A DNA stretch of 64,000 nt. Origin: Timema cristinae. Lineage: Eukaryota; Arthropoda; Insecta; Phasmatodea; Timematidae. This document shows, in pieces, positions 22,481-33,655 of the stretch (position 1 is its first letter; every line of letters starts with the position of its first letter). A program made the translations under genes and the position numbers. The notes beneath the pieces are model-generated. The model made no database searches and had not been told where the DNA came from. It worked only from the letters and a program-made list of their open reading frames with translations. The stretch is taken from the NCBI GenBank assembly GCA_039000515.1, contig JBCFYV010002255.1, positions 25,535,463 through 25,599,462 of the forward strand. Reading direction: 5' to 3'.

Positions 22481-22550
22481 GCGCGAATGATGTGCTATGT
22501 GGTCCATACACAATTAAACAATTCTGCCGCAAGATGTTGTTGCGCAAAAC

Positions 22551-22655
22551 GGCATTGCACCATTGGATGACGGCATTGCACCATTGGATGACGGCATTGC
22601 ACCATAGGATGACGGCATTGCACCATTGGATGACGGCATTGCACCATAGGATGAT
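22551..22655. repeat. 21-bp minisatellite, five units
   Basis: Five exact-register copies starting at 22551, 22572, 22593, 22614 and 22635, based on 'ggcattgcaccattggatga'. Units alternate at one base (ttgg versus tagg). The 21-bp period keeps frames open on both strands. Confidence 0.95.
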
Positions 22656-22689
22656 CTCACACAACGTGGAATAGGAGTGTTACAAACGT

Positions 22690-22992
22690 TAGTCTGATCT
22701 GAGTTGTAATCAGTAAAGTATATTCTAAATGGCGTATTAAACCAAAATTATTTTAGTCATTATTGCTTGCATGTGTTTCGGATGAAAACAAACAAGTTTG
22801 TCATCACCAGCTTTATTACAAGTTTCTCTTATATACTTCATTTTTCATTTTATAAAGTTATAGAAGAGCGTGATATAAACTCTCTATTAAATATTACATT
22901 CGGTTATGTTGATGCCATCATAGAACGAAACTAACAAAGTGAGCTCTATGTAGGGATGTGGAAATTGATTACCCTGGCAATCTCTGGTGATG
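22690..22992. other. AT-rich DNA without recognised features
   Basis: Nothing recognised. Confidence 0.5.
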
Positions 22993-23005
22993 AATAAAGG
23001 GTATG

Positions 23006-23270
23006 GGTGACCTGGTGGTCTAGGGGTAAGGTGTCAGACTTCTATGCTGGCGGCCGGGGTTCAATCCTCGGTCCCGGCAAAGATTTATCTGATTACCAAA
23101 CCCTTCCTTCACCTCTGACAAGACATCTTGTGAATGTGTGGAATGCCAGGCCTCCACCGTGGTTCGGATTCCACGTTAAACTGTAGGTCCTTCATTTCAT
23201 CTCACAATCACCTTACCATTACACATTAGCGTAAGTGCATATAACCCGAATGGGTAGTAAGACGCGGTGC

Positions 23271-23295
<25 letters not shown>
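23006..23295 (+). mobile_element. A-type SINE, full length and young-looking
   Basis: Intact A box (TGGTCTAGGGG), B box (GGTTCAATCC), body, hairpin tail and (TAA)n. Perfect 13-bp TSD AATAAAGGGTATG (22993-23005 and 23296-23308). Confidence 0.96.
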
Positions 23296-23301
<6 letters not shown>

Positions 23302-23309
23302 GGGTATGT

Positions 23310-24370
23310 AACTCATTATGTATTCTCATACACTCTCCATTTTTTACATCCTTTATTGGACCAAACACTGACCGAGTACTTTATTTAAGAACACCTTCAT
23401 TTATTTTAATGATTTAAGTTGTGCAACCATGTTTCACGACCATAAAGAACAGCCAGTAAAAATGTAACTTTGTATATTTTGAGTCTTACATTTTATTCAC
23501 GACAGGCGAGATATTAAGAACTTTAATGACCGAGTAATACCATGAATTTTCTGACGTTGGTCCTTTCATAATTTCCATTCTAATATCTTTATCAATCCTG
23601 TATGTTGCACAAAAAATTTCAAACATGTATGTTAAGTTGAAACTGTTGTGAAAAATCTCAAACCAACTCATAAATGGGCAATATATTTACACAACAGCCT
23701 TCTGATACACAAAATATTTGATAGTATATGGGGGTATTTCAGCCATTTCAACACCAAACTGGGCCACGGTCGGTCTAAACTAACTGACCTTCATTCCGAG
23801 AGATGTAATCTTACCACCCCATGGCAGTTACTCTAAAGCGATGGCAAATAATATCTTTGACCGTGTTCTCTGGCAGTTAATCATGTGCCAAGCTGAATGC
23901 CAGTGAGGTATACCTCTTACATGCTAATACTAAACGTTGACCTTTGACCCCGCAGCAGGTAGCTTGCATATCAGATGAGTAGACCACCCCAACTTACCCC
24001 GACCACCCCAACCAGGGTGCATAAACATGTGTTCTTACCACGCTAGCTTGGACTAGCTTACCGCGGCTTTAGAGCGAGGGGGGATATCACCACTAAACAT
24101 ACGAGTAACATTAGCCTGGTTGATACGGAGCTTAGAGCTAGGGAGGGGGTAGTAAGTACCACGTATACCCTCTCTCTCAATCCACCAACCACCGCCTATC
24201 CTATAAGTAAGTATGGGGCAAATCTACAAGTTTACGTGTTTGAATCCTAAACATGTAAAAAAAAGCATACACATGAACGATCTACTTTATTACATTATTT
24301 CTCAGGTTGCAATAGATAATATAAATATTAAAAACATGTTTTATGTTATAATGGGTTCAGTATAACATTC
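23310..24370. other. Unassigned DNA with a slightly GC-richer block
   Basis: 23870-24230 is richer in C and G ('gaccaccccaacttaccccgaccaccccaacc' contains an internal direct repeat). No ORF, tRNA or repeat family recognised. Confidence 0.4.
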
Positions 24371-24377
24371 ATTATAA

Positions 24378-24512
24378 TTATGTGTTCCGTCTTATGACAG
24401 ATCCATTCCTTTTGTCGGTGAAACACCAAAGCACCCTATCTTCTACCTCTTCCTTCAGCTCCCGGAATTTTCTTATTTTCTTCAAATCATACAATATTTG
24501 AATCCTCTTTCT
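24378..24512 (-). pseudogene. LINE C-terminal fragment, 3' end of ORF
   Basis: About 45 in-frame codons on the minus strand end at a stop codon (24378-24380). They include ELKEEVEDRVLW and a terminal RRNT before the stop, the pattern at the extreme C-terminus of endonuclease-type non-LTR retrotransposon polyproteins. It is homologous to the 3' end of the copy at 27543-28225 ('tgttccgtcttatgacag' versus 'tgttctgtcttaagagat'). Upstream parts are lost, so this is a strongly 5'-truncated copy. Confidence 0.65.
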
Positions 24513-24559
24513 TCCTAAGCTCCAGTTTCCCTAAACCTTGCTTTCTATTCTTATGTATA

Positions 24560-25290
24560 ATGAAAAACAATTCACAGATATTCATTTTGAACTAAATCTT
24601 CAGAGTCAATTTTGAACATTTTCAATTTTTATAATATTTGGCATAAATAAACTAATTTAAATAAATTAATTTTGAAAAAACATATACCTTATCATTTATC
24701 ATGTAAAATATATCATATAGGCTAATTTTGAACAAAATCACTTGAGTAATTCCCCAAAAAAATCAAATTTTTCCTAGATTAGACATATGTAAACTAAATT
24801 ATTATAAAAACTTTTCTTAAGAAAAACCACATTTATAAAATAATGTTGATGCTAAAAAAAATCTACCACAAAACCATTTGAAAATAAATGGTTTGATACA
24901 TTTTTAAAGTATTTCAAATTTAATAACCATCATTAGTAAAATACTTTTGAACGAATTTTTTTCCCAAAACCATGTGTACAGTGTTATTTGGGAGGTCAAA
25001 CATTCCCTAGATGTTCATTCTAAATAAAATCATCATAACTACTTTCGAAAAATTTGTAACTTAAAAAAAATCACTCAAAATTATCCTTCGGTCTAGGCTC
25101 AAAATAAAATATATGTTCCAAAGTGTATCCATATAATATTTAAATATCAAGTTTGAACAAAATCTCTCAAACCTTTTCAAGTCTGTGGCCAGGAAGTGAC
25201 AAGCAGACAAACATGGGGACAAACAGAATTGTTAAATTCCCTTTTTTGGGGTTTGGGGGCACATAACGCGTAAAAATTCATCATAATGTT
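24560..25290 (-). repeat. Degenerate ~143-bp core repeat (family E), copy 2
   Basis: 'ttttgaactaaatc'/'ttttgaacaaaatc' phrases at about 24583, 24727 and 25150, with another at about 25015, give a period near 143 bp. The right edge has 'ctgtggccaggaagtgacaagcagac' and a 'ggcacataacgcgtaaaaattcat' stretch, matching 38940-39060 and the 55.6-kb copy. Confidence 0.6.
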
Positions 25291-25499
25291 GAGGATGAAA
25301 ATGTTTACGATTACAGTAAGTATTACAGTAAGATTACAAATGACATGAATACAATAAGAACTCTTTGACTTAAAATCACAATTAAAAAACAATTGTGGTA
25401 AAAGGAATTATATTGATATGTAAAATTGGGAAACTAAACTCCATAAAAAAAAACTTAAATATATATTCTTATGTGTCACCACCCCCTTTTTCGTGAGCC

Positions 25500-26046
25500 T
25501 TATCTTTGAGTTTAGCTTGCGGAATAAAGTAGGGTCTGTCTCAAAATAGTTGGTTGGGTTTGTAATTTTACTGATGGGTTTATTAGTAAAACAAAGGTTT
25601 ATGTTATGTTAGAAGATGTTACAAAAATATATAAGAGCTTTGAAGTGTGTGCTCTTGAGAAAACTGGCTTAGTGAGGAATACTTAGCTACTGGCTCAACT
25701 GACACCTCTCACGACCCTCTTACAGACTCGAACCAGTTTACCCTGGGCACAACGCTTGCCTCCTAGCACAAGTACCCGATGACCCTATGTTCTAATCAGT
25801 GTGCCTGCCTCTGAGTAGATCTTAATGTGTCAGTTGCGATAATACTACATCTAAACCTTTTATAGTTAAATTCGGCCCAGTTGCTGAGCACAACGTGGAC
25901 AGGTTGTTATGAGTTGTCAGCGTTCTTTCCTAATGTTTACTAACTCATCACAACAAGCTAACGGGATCACTTCTGTCAGTTTCTTAGTTTGAACACTGTT
26001 ATGTTGGTTTTAAATAAACACCCCATTCTAGGACAGGGGTGTTACA
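25500..26046 (+). promoter_or_regulatory. Possible LTR-like segment
   Basis: TATATAAG box at 25628-25635, polyadenylation-type AATAAA at 26013-26018, a 7-bp hairpin ACACCCC/GGGGTGT (26018-26042) and an end TGTTACA (26040-26046) resemble the layout of an LTR. No matching 5' end, second LTR or TSD was found. It could equally be unique DNA. Confidence 0.27.
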
Positions 26047-26720
26047 TGTAATTAATTTACCCAAAAAACATTTCCTTTCTTCTTTTGTTTTTTGCGTAAT
26101 AGACATAATATACAAAATAGCTTCTCTCATTGACACAAAGCCTTTAATACATTTTTTAAATTAAATATTAATAATTTCACTTTGGGAAATTGCCTCGCAG
26201 ATGTTCAGCTCTAGCGTAATATTTAATTCTAGATGCATTATTTTCAAAAGATAGTCCATGTCAAAATAAACTTGAAATATTCCAATAGGGTTGTTTTTCC
26301 TTAACAAGCCTATAGTTAGAGTTGTATTAATATATAGCAAAGTTTGTGAACACTGTCTCATTTTCAACAACTTTTTAGACCTATTTGCGAATCAATGAGA
26401 TTAAGGTTTATGAAAAAAGGCTCTAGATCTAGTCCTCCTCTAACAAATGCTGTATTTTTTTATAGATGCTCATATAATATTTTAAGATATTTGAGAACTA
26501 GCAGAGAGCTTTCCTCTTTACCTGTAGATAATAAGTTTTTTTTTAATTTTCTTTCCCTCTCAATCTTACTAAAATGACAAAGGTGGTTGTAGTTGAAGGG
26601 TGAAAGGCAGTATAAGCTTATACAGAACAGTTAAGTAACTGCATAAAACGACACAAACCATTGTATGCCTGACAAAGAGGCTAACTGTTTAATTTATTAA
26701 ATTTAATTAAATGTTTAATT
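26047..26720. other. AT-rich DNA without recognised features
   Basis: Two short open frames (26161-26370 minus, 26395-26577 plus) have no recognisable motif. Confidence 0.45.
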
Positions 26721-26721
26721 A

Positions 26722-26970
26722 CTAAATATGTTTTATAAATCATAATATGAATACCTATATTTATCTAACTACACATTTTTAGATCAACAGTAAAGGTAAA
26801 AAAAATCACTCTAATGTATATCTGTTAATTTAAAATTAATATTTATTTTCGACTATCAGTATTAACGTAAAGCTTCTCAATAATTACCCAAAAATACCTT
26901 AATATTCTAAAGTGTGTCAAATAACAAGCATAAAACTAAAATTCTACCACACCATGTTGAAAATTAATTT
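26722..26970 (+). repeat. Dispersed repeat J, copy 1
   Basis: Matches 34890-35210 in the same orientation ('ttttataaatcataatatgaata', 'tcaacagtaaaggtaa', 'taacgtaaagcttc', 'ttctaccac'). By eye about 85% identity outside an (AT)n expansion in the second copy. Confidence 0.75.
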
Positions 26971-27540
26971 GGATTAGAGATTAGAAATCAAATTTAAGAT
27001 TTGGATTTAAGATTCAGATTCTATAAATACAGTATTCAACCCATACCTACCATACCTGTTCGATATTAACACCGGAATAATAATCACAATCAATCTATTA
27101 TTTGATATCTTAATTTACGTAAGAATTGTGATATTATTTCAAGAACTCTCACCATAGTGGAGTTTAGGAATTTGAGGAAACTATCTCTAGTTGGCAGAAC
27201 AAAAACTATTTCAAAATTCAGTAGGCAATATACATTCCTCAAGAGCCTGAGGAATCCGCTATGGTATCTCTCATCCTATATTTGCTTTCAGAAGATTTCA
27301 CAGCCAATCTAGAAACTATATTGTCTTCCTGCCACACACATAAACAGATTACACGAATAAAATATATTCATTAAATTTTGTTGATTACAATGTTTTCATA
27401 AAATTATACAACTATACTATTTAGTTGGAAAGGCTCGTCCTATAATTCACCATTTAAAACAAATTTAATTTAATATTAACGAATATTCTGACTATGTGAA
27501 AATATTTAATATTTATGAAAATATAATTTAAATGTGAAGG
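26971..27540. other. AT-rich DNA without recognised features
   Basis: Nothing recognised. Confidence 0.45.
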
Positions 27541-27542
27541 AT

Positions 27543-28225
27543 ATTATTACTATTATTATTATTATTATTAGGTGTTCTGTCTTAAGAGATATTTATTCCT
27601 TTTGTCAGTGAACTTAGACCGCCGATGCACTCTTTCCTGTGCCTACTCCAACTCCCAAAATTGTATTATTTCCTGTAAGTCATTTAATATTTTAATCCCC
27701 CTCCTTTATATGCACCTCTTTCCCTCAAGCTTTTCTTCTATGATGTCTTGCAGAAGACAGTTCCTCCAAAGGATGTGTCCGATCCAGTTTACTTTGTACC
27801 AAAGAATCCCATCCAAAATGGTTCTCTTCTCATCTTCCCATCTTGTAACTTCTTCATTTGTCACCCTGTCTGTCCACCAGATCCTCTCAAGTCTTTCCAG
27901 CACAATATTTCAAATCTCTCCAAGTATTTCTTTTCCATCTACCTGCGAGTCTAAGTTTCTGCTCCATACAATGCGATGCTCCAAATATAACATTTCTTCA
28001 GTTTCTTTCTACGTTTCAAACTCAACTTGCTGGTCAGCAGTAACCTTTTCTTGTTGAAATCTTCTTTGGTCAAAATGACCCTTGACCTAATTTCCTTGGT
28101 ATTCTTTATTAGGTACTTGAACTGTGCTATTCTTTCAACTCCTAGTATCTGATTTTGATTTTCAACCGCTCTTCATTTTTTGAAATATTCATCACTTTTG
28201 ACTTCTCAATATTGATCAACCAAAT
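27543..28225 (-). pseudogene. LINE reverse-transcriptase C-terminal pseudogene with (TAA)n tail
   Basis: Non-LTR retrotransposons copy themselves by target-primed reverse transcription. On the minus strand the region encodes, in order: IEKSKVMNIS (about 28200), VERIAQFKYL, LTKEDFNKKRLLL, CYIWSIALYGAET (the conserved LYGSETW-type block), then after two stops and a frameshift RIWWTDRVTNEEV, NWIGHIL and RNCLL. This is the post-palm C-terminal region typical of endonuclease-type LINEs of the RTE-like or related clades; clade assignment is uncertain. The ORF ends RQNT-stop directly before a (TAA)n run (27543-27571), the same terminal repeat as the A/B SINEs. 5'-truncated at 28225, where a C-type SINE remnant abuts. 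The 161-codon plus-strand frame at 27572-28057 is its antisense shadow. Confidence 0.85.
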
Positions 28226-28227
28226 CA

Positions 28228-28328
28228 GGCTAATGGGTCTATGATAATGAAGGTCGAATAGAGAGGGAATATATCAAAATTTGTAAAGCCAAAGTAGGAA
28301 ACCATTTGAGGGGGGCGGGGACTCAGTA
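28228..28328 (-). mobile_element. C-type SINE remnant
   Basis: 'gctaatgggtctatgataatgaaggtcg' to 'ggaaaccatttgagg' follows C-type body order on the minus strand. Both ends are missing. Confidence 0.5.
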
Positions 28329-28380
28329 CGCAAGTTCATAAACATTTACTTCTCCGTTATTAACAAGCCAAACTAAATAA

Positions 28381-28630
28381 TAATCATATTTAGCACCGCG
28401 TCTTACTACCCGTTCGGGTTATACGCTTCAAGTACTAATTACGCTAATGGATTAGCAATTGGGAAGGTTGAATTAGAGGAAGTGAACCCGAATTTGCATG
28501 GAGGGAGAGTGGAAAACCATTTAGGAAAAACCACCCCCAGTTCACCGAGATTCAAACCTCGATCTCCCCGTCCTCAGCAGTCGAGCTCAACACGACAAGC
28601 GCGTTAGCCAACTACGCCACCGAGGCGGGT
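28381..28630 (-). mobile_element. B-type SINE, full length
   Basis: Hairpin tail at 28393-28430, head ending GGCGGGT. Perfect 13-bp TSD CCAAACTAAATAA (28368-28380 and 28631-28643). A 6-bp gap lies between 'cagttcacc' and the B-box arm. Confidence 0.95.
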
Positions 28631-28643
28631 CCAAACTAAATAA

Positions 28644-29790
28644 GACCAACAATTCAAACCACAGGATCACTGATACGGGTATTGAAATTTGTATTTATGA
28701 TTACATACCCGTTATATAAATAAGCCTAAATTGTTTTATTTTAATGACAATTTGTATTTTAACAAATTCTAATGCACGAAAATTAATTCATATATATTTC
28801 ACTCTCAAAATTCAATATATACATAAGTTTAGGAGCAAATAGCAGGGAAGTACAGACTTGTTTCAAATATTTGCATTATTTTCTCATCAAATATCTCCGT
28901 ATAGGTCAACATTAATTAATTTCACCCAATGTTTGTAATGAAGAAACTTTTGCTACTGTCACCTTCTCTCCTACCGTAGATGGGTATGCATTCCCACTTA
29001 ATGTTGAGCCATTTCCAGGAACCTTGGTCAAGTCGGGAGTGTGGGGTACACGAGAAAAGGTCTGTATTATTGCACTTTTTATAGTGAAGCATATTTTTGG
29101 CCAAAATAAATAAAAATATTGCTCCATAAGAAAGGTAGAGTTTAAAATTATTTTCTTGACATGGTGATAACAGTTATTGAATATCAGCTGTCATGAACAT
29201 AGAAGCATTAAATGACCAACTTTTTAAATTAAGATAAATGTTGTCATTAAATTCCAGGACATCCTTGACAGATATTCAACAACTGTTGAGGTCACATCGT
29301 GTGAAGAAAATTAAATACAATGTTTCTACTGGAGAAATATTGGATGTATTAAGATCAAAAAAATGTTTTGATATAAAAACTGCAAAAACACTATAACTTC
29401 CTCACGTCACCTGCAATCCCTTCCTCCTAAATATAACATCTAAGTTGTTACCAATTTGTCAGGAATGACAATAACATCAGAATGAGGGAATGAGCGCGAG
29501 TGTCAGTGAATATATAAAATACCAATCTACTTCAAAAATTATCTGTTCGTTAAAAGTTGAATAAATTAAGTTAATAGTTCAAAGAAAAGTATAGCATGCT
29601 GGCCACCTAAAGTTCAACATTTTTATACTTTTAATGCTGCTTGAACATAAAAATATAGGTACCCAAATATGAGTATTTTGTTGCTACTGGTAATTTCAAC
29701 GTAGTATTCTTAGAAAATATGAGATCTCCTAGCTACTTATTGTATTTTCATTGCATAATTTGATAGAATTTCACTTAGTTAGATAAAATT
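28644..29790. other. AT-rich DNA without recognised features
   Basis: Overlapping minus-strand frames around 28912-29127 lack any recognisable motif. Nothing else seen. Confidence 0.45.
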
Positions 29791-29798
29791 AATAAGTA

Positions 29799-30081
29799 TT
29801 ATTATTATTATTATTAGCACCGCGTCTTACTACCCGTTCGGGTTATACGCACTTGCACTAATGTATAATTTTAGGGTGATTGTGAGATGAAATGGAGGAC
29901 CTACACTTTAACTTGTAATCCGAACCACGGTGGAGGCCTGGCATTCCACACATTCACAAGATGTATTGTCAGAGGTGAAGGAAGGTTTTGGTAATCAGAT
30001 AAATTTGTGCCGGAACCGAGGATTGAACCCCGGACCCCAGCACAGAAATCCGACACCTTACCCCTAGACCACCAGGTCACC
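29799..30081 (-). mobile_element. A-type SINE, full length
   Basis: (TTA)n, hairpin tail, body, and complete head ending GGTCACC. 8-bp TSD AATAAGTA (29791-29798 and 30082-30089). Confidence 0.94.
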
Positions 30082-30089
30082 AATAAGTA

Positions 30090-31140
30090 CTTTGATTGAT
30101 TATATATGTAAATAGTCCATAATCTTTGCTCAATTGGTAGCCCCTCTACCTGATAAGTTATAATATTCTTAATGCTCAATTCCCTTCTTGTTGATAAGAT
30201 ATAATTGATTGTTTACCGTGAATATGAGTATTGTGTCTGATCTGGTAACAGGTTATTTTGTAAGTCATGTGCTTATATAATTAGTTTGTTCAGAAATTGA
30301 ATGTAAGCTACCCTTAGATTCATATACAATTTCAGATACTGAGTAACCACAAAGTATACCCATCACCATACTCATCGTGGTCCATTAAATTATTCAATGC
30401 GTGTTGTTAAAAACAAACCAACGTTTATCGCACACCGTGATATTAAATCTATTAGTGAATTACCTTGAAATATTGTTTTTTGAATCCACACCCTGGTTTA
30501 TAGTTAACTCAAAATTAAACATAGACTATTAATTAAATAATAAGTTTGATATTATTCTTGACTTATACGAAAGACATCAGTCACATGTTGATATCCTACG
30601 TGCTAGTAGAACTCAGACGAAGCAAGACATTTGGTTATTGATGATGAGACGTGACCAAACATAAGAGAAATTTAAACGAGAAACAAAGATAAATCCTTTT
30701 GCATACAGCACACATTTCGAACTGTATAAACGGCTTAGCTTAGTAATCATTAATATTCAAGTTATTAGTAAAACTAAAATGGACTTTACCCTAAATTCCG
30801 GGATCATGTACAACTTAAAGTTCACGTAACATTCACTTTAACTTTCACGTTACATGAACTTTAAGTGAAGGGTATAACGTGTTATATATATGATTATCAA
30901 TATATATGAAATTATATAAATATGTATATTTATATCAAATCATTTTCCAAACAACGTCAAAAGACGTAGTCCTTTATTTGTTTATTGTATGCAAATGACT
31001 TCTTCAGTATAGTTTGTCCATGGCTCACGAACTTTAAAATGACGTAGTCTCTTATTACAATTTAATTTTCAGATCCAATATCCAGTATCCAGTGGGTTTT
31101 GAAGAAATAAATTAACAACTGATCAGATTTTTAATATTCG
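30090..31140. other. AT-rich DNA with a small dyad
   Basis: At 30805-30870 'acttaaagttcacgtaac' and 'gttacatgaactttaagt' form an imperfect inverted repeat. Nothing else recognised. Confidence 0.45.
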
Positions 31141-31149
31141 ACAAATATT

Positions 31150-31164
31150 GGGGGGGGGGGGGGG
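31150..31164. repeat. Poly-G tract
   Basis: Fifteen consecutive G residues. Confidence 0.97.
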
Positions 31165-31240
31165 AAGAGGGAATACAACATGACGGTTCACCAACTTACC
31201 TAACCTACCTAACCAAGTCTAATATAAACTTTAGGTCAGG

Positions 31241-31305
31241 TTGGATTAGGCTTGGTTAGGTTTGGTTAGGTTATGTTAGGTTATGTTAGGTTATGTTAGG
31301 TTATT
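31241..31305 (+). repeat. TTAGG-derived 10-bp tandem repeat
   Basis: Four perfect copies of GTTAGGTTAT (31265-31304) preceded by looser GGTTAGG units. 'cctaacctacctaacc' lies inverted just upstream (31198-31215). Confidence 0.85.
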
Positions 31306-32320
31306 GATTTACTTTTGAGTGCTGGTCAAAGCTAGAACTTAGGATCCTCTCTCCTATACCTCAATATAAAGATGGTTAAAACTCAAAATGTAAACATGTT
31401 CTAAGAAATTTTGTACTTTTAGCAACTGATATTGTAGATTTCAGAATTTACTGGTAAATTCTAAAATTTACCAGTCTTCGTACTTTTACAGTAAAATATA
31501 TATCATTCGGCGCTAAATTAAAAGAAGAAAAAAAGAGCTAGTATGTCACTGTCAAATCACTACATTGGCCATCAAACACTATACTTTCATCTTGGATCAA
31601 TTATTAATATAGCATTCTTTATTAGATTGTGTTCATTAGTTGTGAGCACATGTTTCAAAGACATAAATAAGACCAAGAAAACAAAAGGATTAGCTATCAT
31701 CGGTAGAGATGAATCCGATTCAAAATATATGGATTATAATTAAAGTTGGGGGAAAATTTCTTTAACAATAAAAGAGTGAATTGTTTTGTTATTGATATTC
31801 ACAAATAAATCATAACAATTACTAACCTACCTCAAATTGTTAAAGGATGATAATTAAAAATGCTATATTATGCGAAAATATGCTATACCTTCGTAGTATC
31901 ACTGCTCCCACAATAAATATATCAACATTGTGCTAGAGAACAAACTAAAAACTGTTTGTGTTTAGTAAAACTAGAACTTATAGCATTTTCTAACTGAAAC
32001 AATAAATTTTCTCCCCTAAAGTACTTTTGTAATTGTTATAGGTACTTTCGGGCACATCCAAGAAGAAAAATAAAGTTATTCTGTTTATTTGTACTAAATA
32101 ATATCACTTCCAAAAGCTACGTTCGGAAATGTACCAATAGACATAATAAGTAGACTTGTGAATAATTTTGATACTGAAAAGTTTTTTTAAGTTACTACAA
32201 TGTTTTTCTTTGAGCAAAGGACTGGCTAATTTATTTATTTTTTAACTTGAGTTTTGTATACTTCGTGTAAATCTAACAAGTAAAGGCGTTATGATTTCAC
32301 AACTAGAAATATTAAGAAAT
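31306..32320. other. AT-rich DNA without recognised features
   Basis: Nothing recognised. Confidence 0.45.
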
Positions 32321-32324
32321 ATAT

Positions 32325-32600
32325 CCACCTCTGTGGTGTATTGGTTGGTGTATCTACATACAAGTCTAAGGGTCCCAGACTCTATTCCCAGCTGGAACAT
32401 TGGGTATTTTTACCAAAAGTGAACTAGCCCAAGTGTCACCAGGGTTTGTTTGGTTAGTTAGTTTTAAGTTAGGTTTAAGTGTCTCCACCGGTTCCACGCC
32501 CTCACACTCACTATCACCATCATCTCATCTGGAAAGAACCTCAACGGAAAGGATGCACAATTAGAACATTCGGGCTTTCCTTGTGCAACAGTACATTTGT
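32325..32600 (+). mobile_element. Possible tRNA-like SINE (family H)
   Basis: 'cctctgtggtgtattggttgg' resembles an A-box region and 'gggtcccagactctattccc' a degenerate B box 40 bp on. No second copy in this window and no tail or TSD identified, so this is tentative. Confidence 0.35.
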
Positions 32601-33355
32601 ACTGGCTAATTTTTCCACCACTGGGCGACTGAATGATTTAGCCCAGACGCGCAATATCATTACATTAAGAAATATGTCTAAAATATAGTATAGAATGGTG
32701 TTATTTCAAACTGGGCTTCACCATAGATATCTCAGGCTTCATGAGCCAATTTTATAATATTCTTTATTTGTTTTTCACACTATAAAATGTCATCAGTATT
32801 TAGGATAGCCAATTTGTATAAAATCTTAATAAAGTGCAAGGCAGGGCCAAGGGCGTAGCAAAAATATGTGATAGTGTGATGTTTTCCATTTGTTTGATAC
32901 TTGTAAAATGTAACTGTTATTTCTAAATGTTCATATAATTAATGTTAAAAAGTATGAGGGCCCTAGGAAGTATATTTTATGGTGCTAAGACTCTTTTGGT
33001 CAAAATAGTTTGGAAACCCTTAAACTAGAATATCTTAGTTTTAAATAGTACAAAGTGCTATTTATAAAATCTAAATATGAAACAAGTTTTATTTGAAACT
33101 GTTATTTGTACATAGCCTACAGCTTTAGTGTAAAATATTAGCAAAATTTGATATAATAAACAGTACACTTTGTTAATAAAATGTATAATATGTATTGTAT
33201 AACTTAAAAAACAAGTGACTTAACAAGTTGGATTTAATATGCATCTCGTATATATAAGTTATGCGCATTGTAACATCTCTCTTAATTATTTAATTTATTA
33301 CTTACTTACTCTATGGCAATTGGAAATCGAAAGTTCATTGTCGTACTTACCAAAG
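32601..33355. other. AT-rich DNA without recognised features
   Basis: Nothing recognised. Confidence 0.45.
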
Positions 33356-33358
33356 TAC

Positions 33359-33655
33359 GCCACCTATTCCTATCATGAGTTAGTTCTATTCACTTCACCT
33401 CACTACACCCTATCCCTATCTTGAGATAAGTCTATCTAGTCCAACACTGTACACCCTATCCTTTTCTTAAGATAGTTCTATCCAGCCCAACCCATTACAT
33501 CCTATCCCTAAATTGAGATAATTCTATCCAGTCCAACAGTTAACACCCTATCCTTATCTTGAGCTAGTTATATCCAGTCTACCTCATTACACCCTATCCT
33601 TATCTTAACTAGTTATATCCAGTCCCACCGCATTAAACCGTATCTATTTCAGGGT
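33359..33655. repeat. 46-bp tandem repeat, about six units
   Basis: 'acaccctatcc' anchors at 33405, 33451, 33497, 33543 and 33589 give an exact 46-bp period, with diverged units on both sides. Units also share 'ttatcttgag' and 'tatccagtcc'. Substitutions but few indels between units. Confidence 0.92.

Noticed and set aside
22551..22655. CRISPR-like array
   Set aside because: Units are contiguous with no spacers, in a eukaryotic repeat context.
24378..24512. Short conserved host exon
   Set aside because: Its C-terminal residues and 3' flank match the LINE copy at 27.5 kb, so a truncated LINE is the simpler reading.
27572..28057. 161-codon plus-strand open frame
   Set aside because: It lies antisense to the LINE reverse-transcriptase pseudogene, which explains the sequence better.
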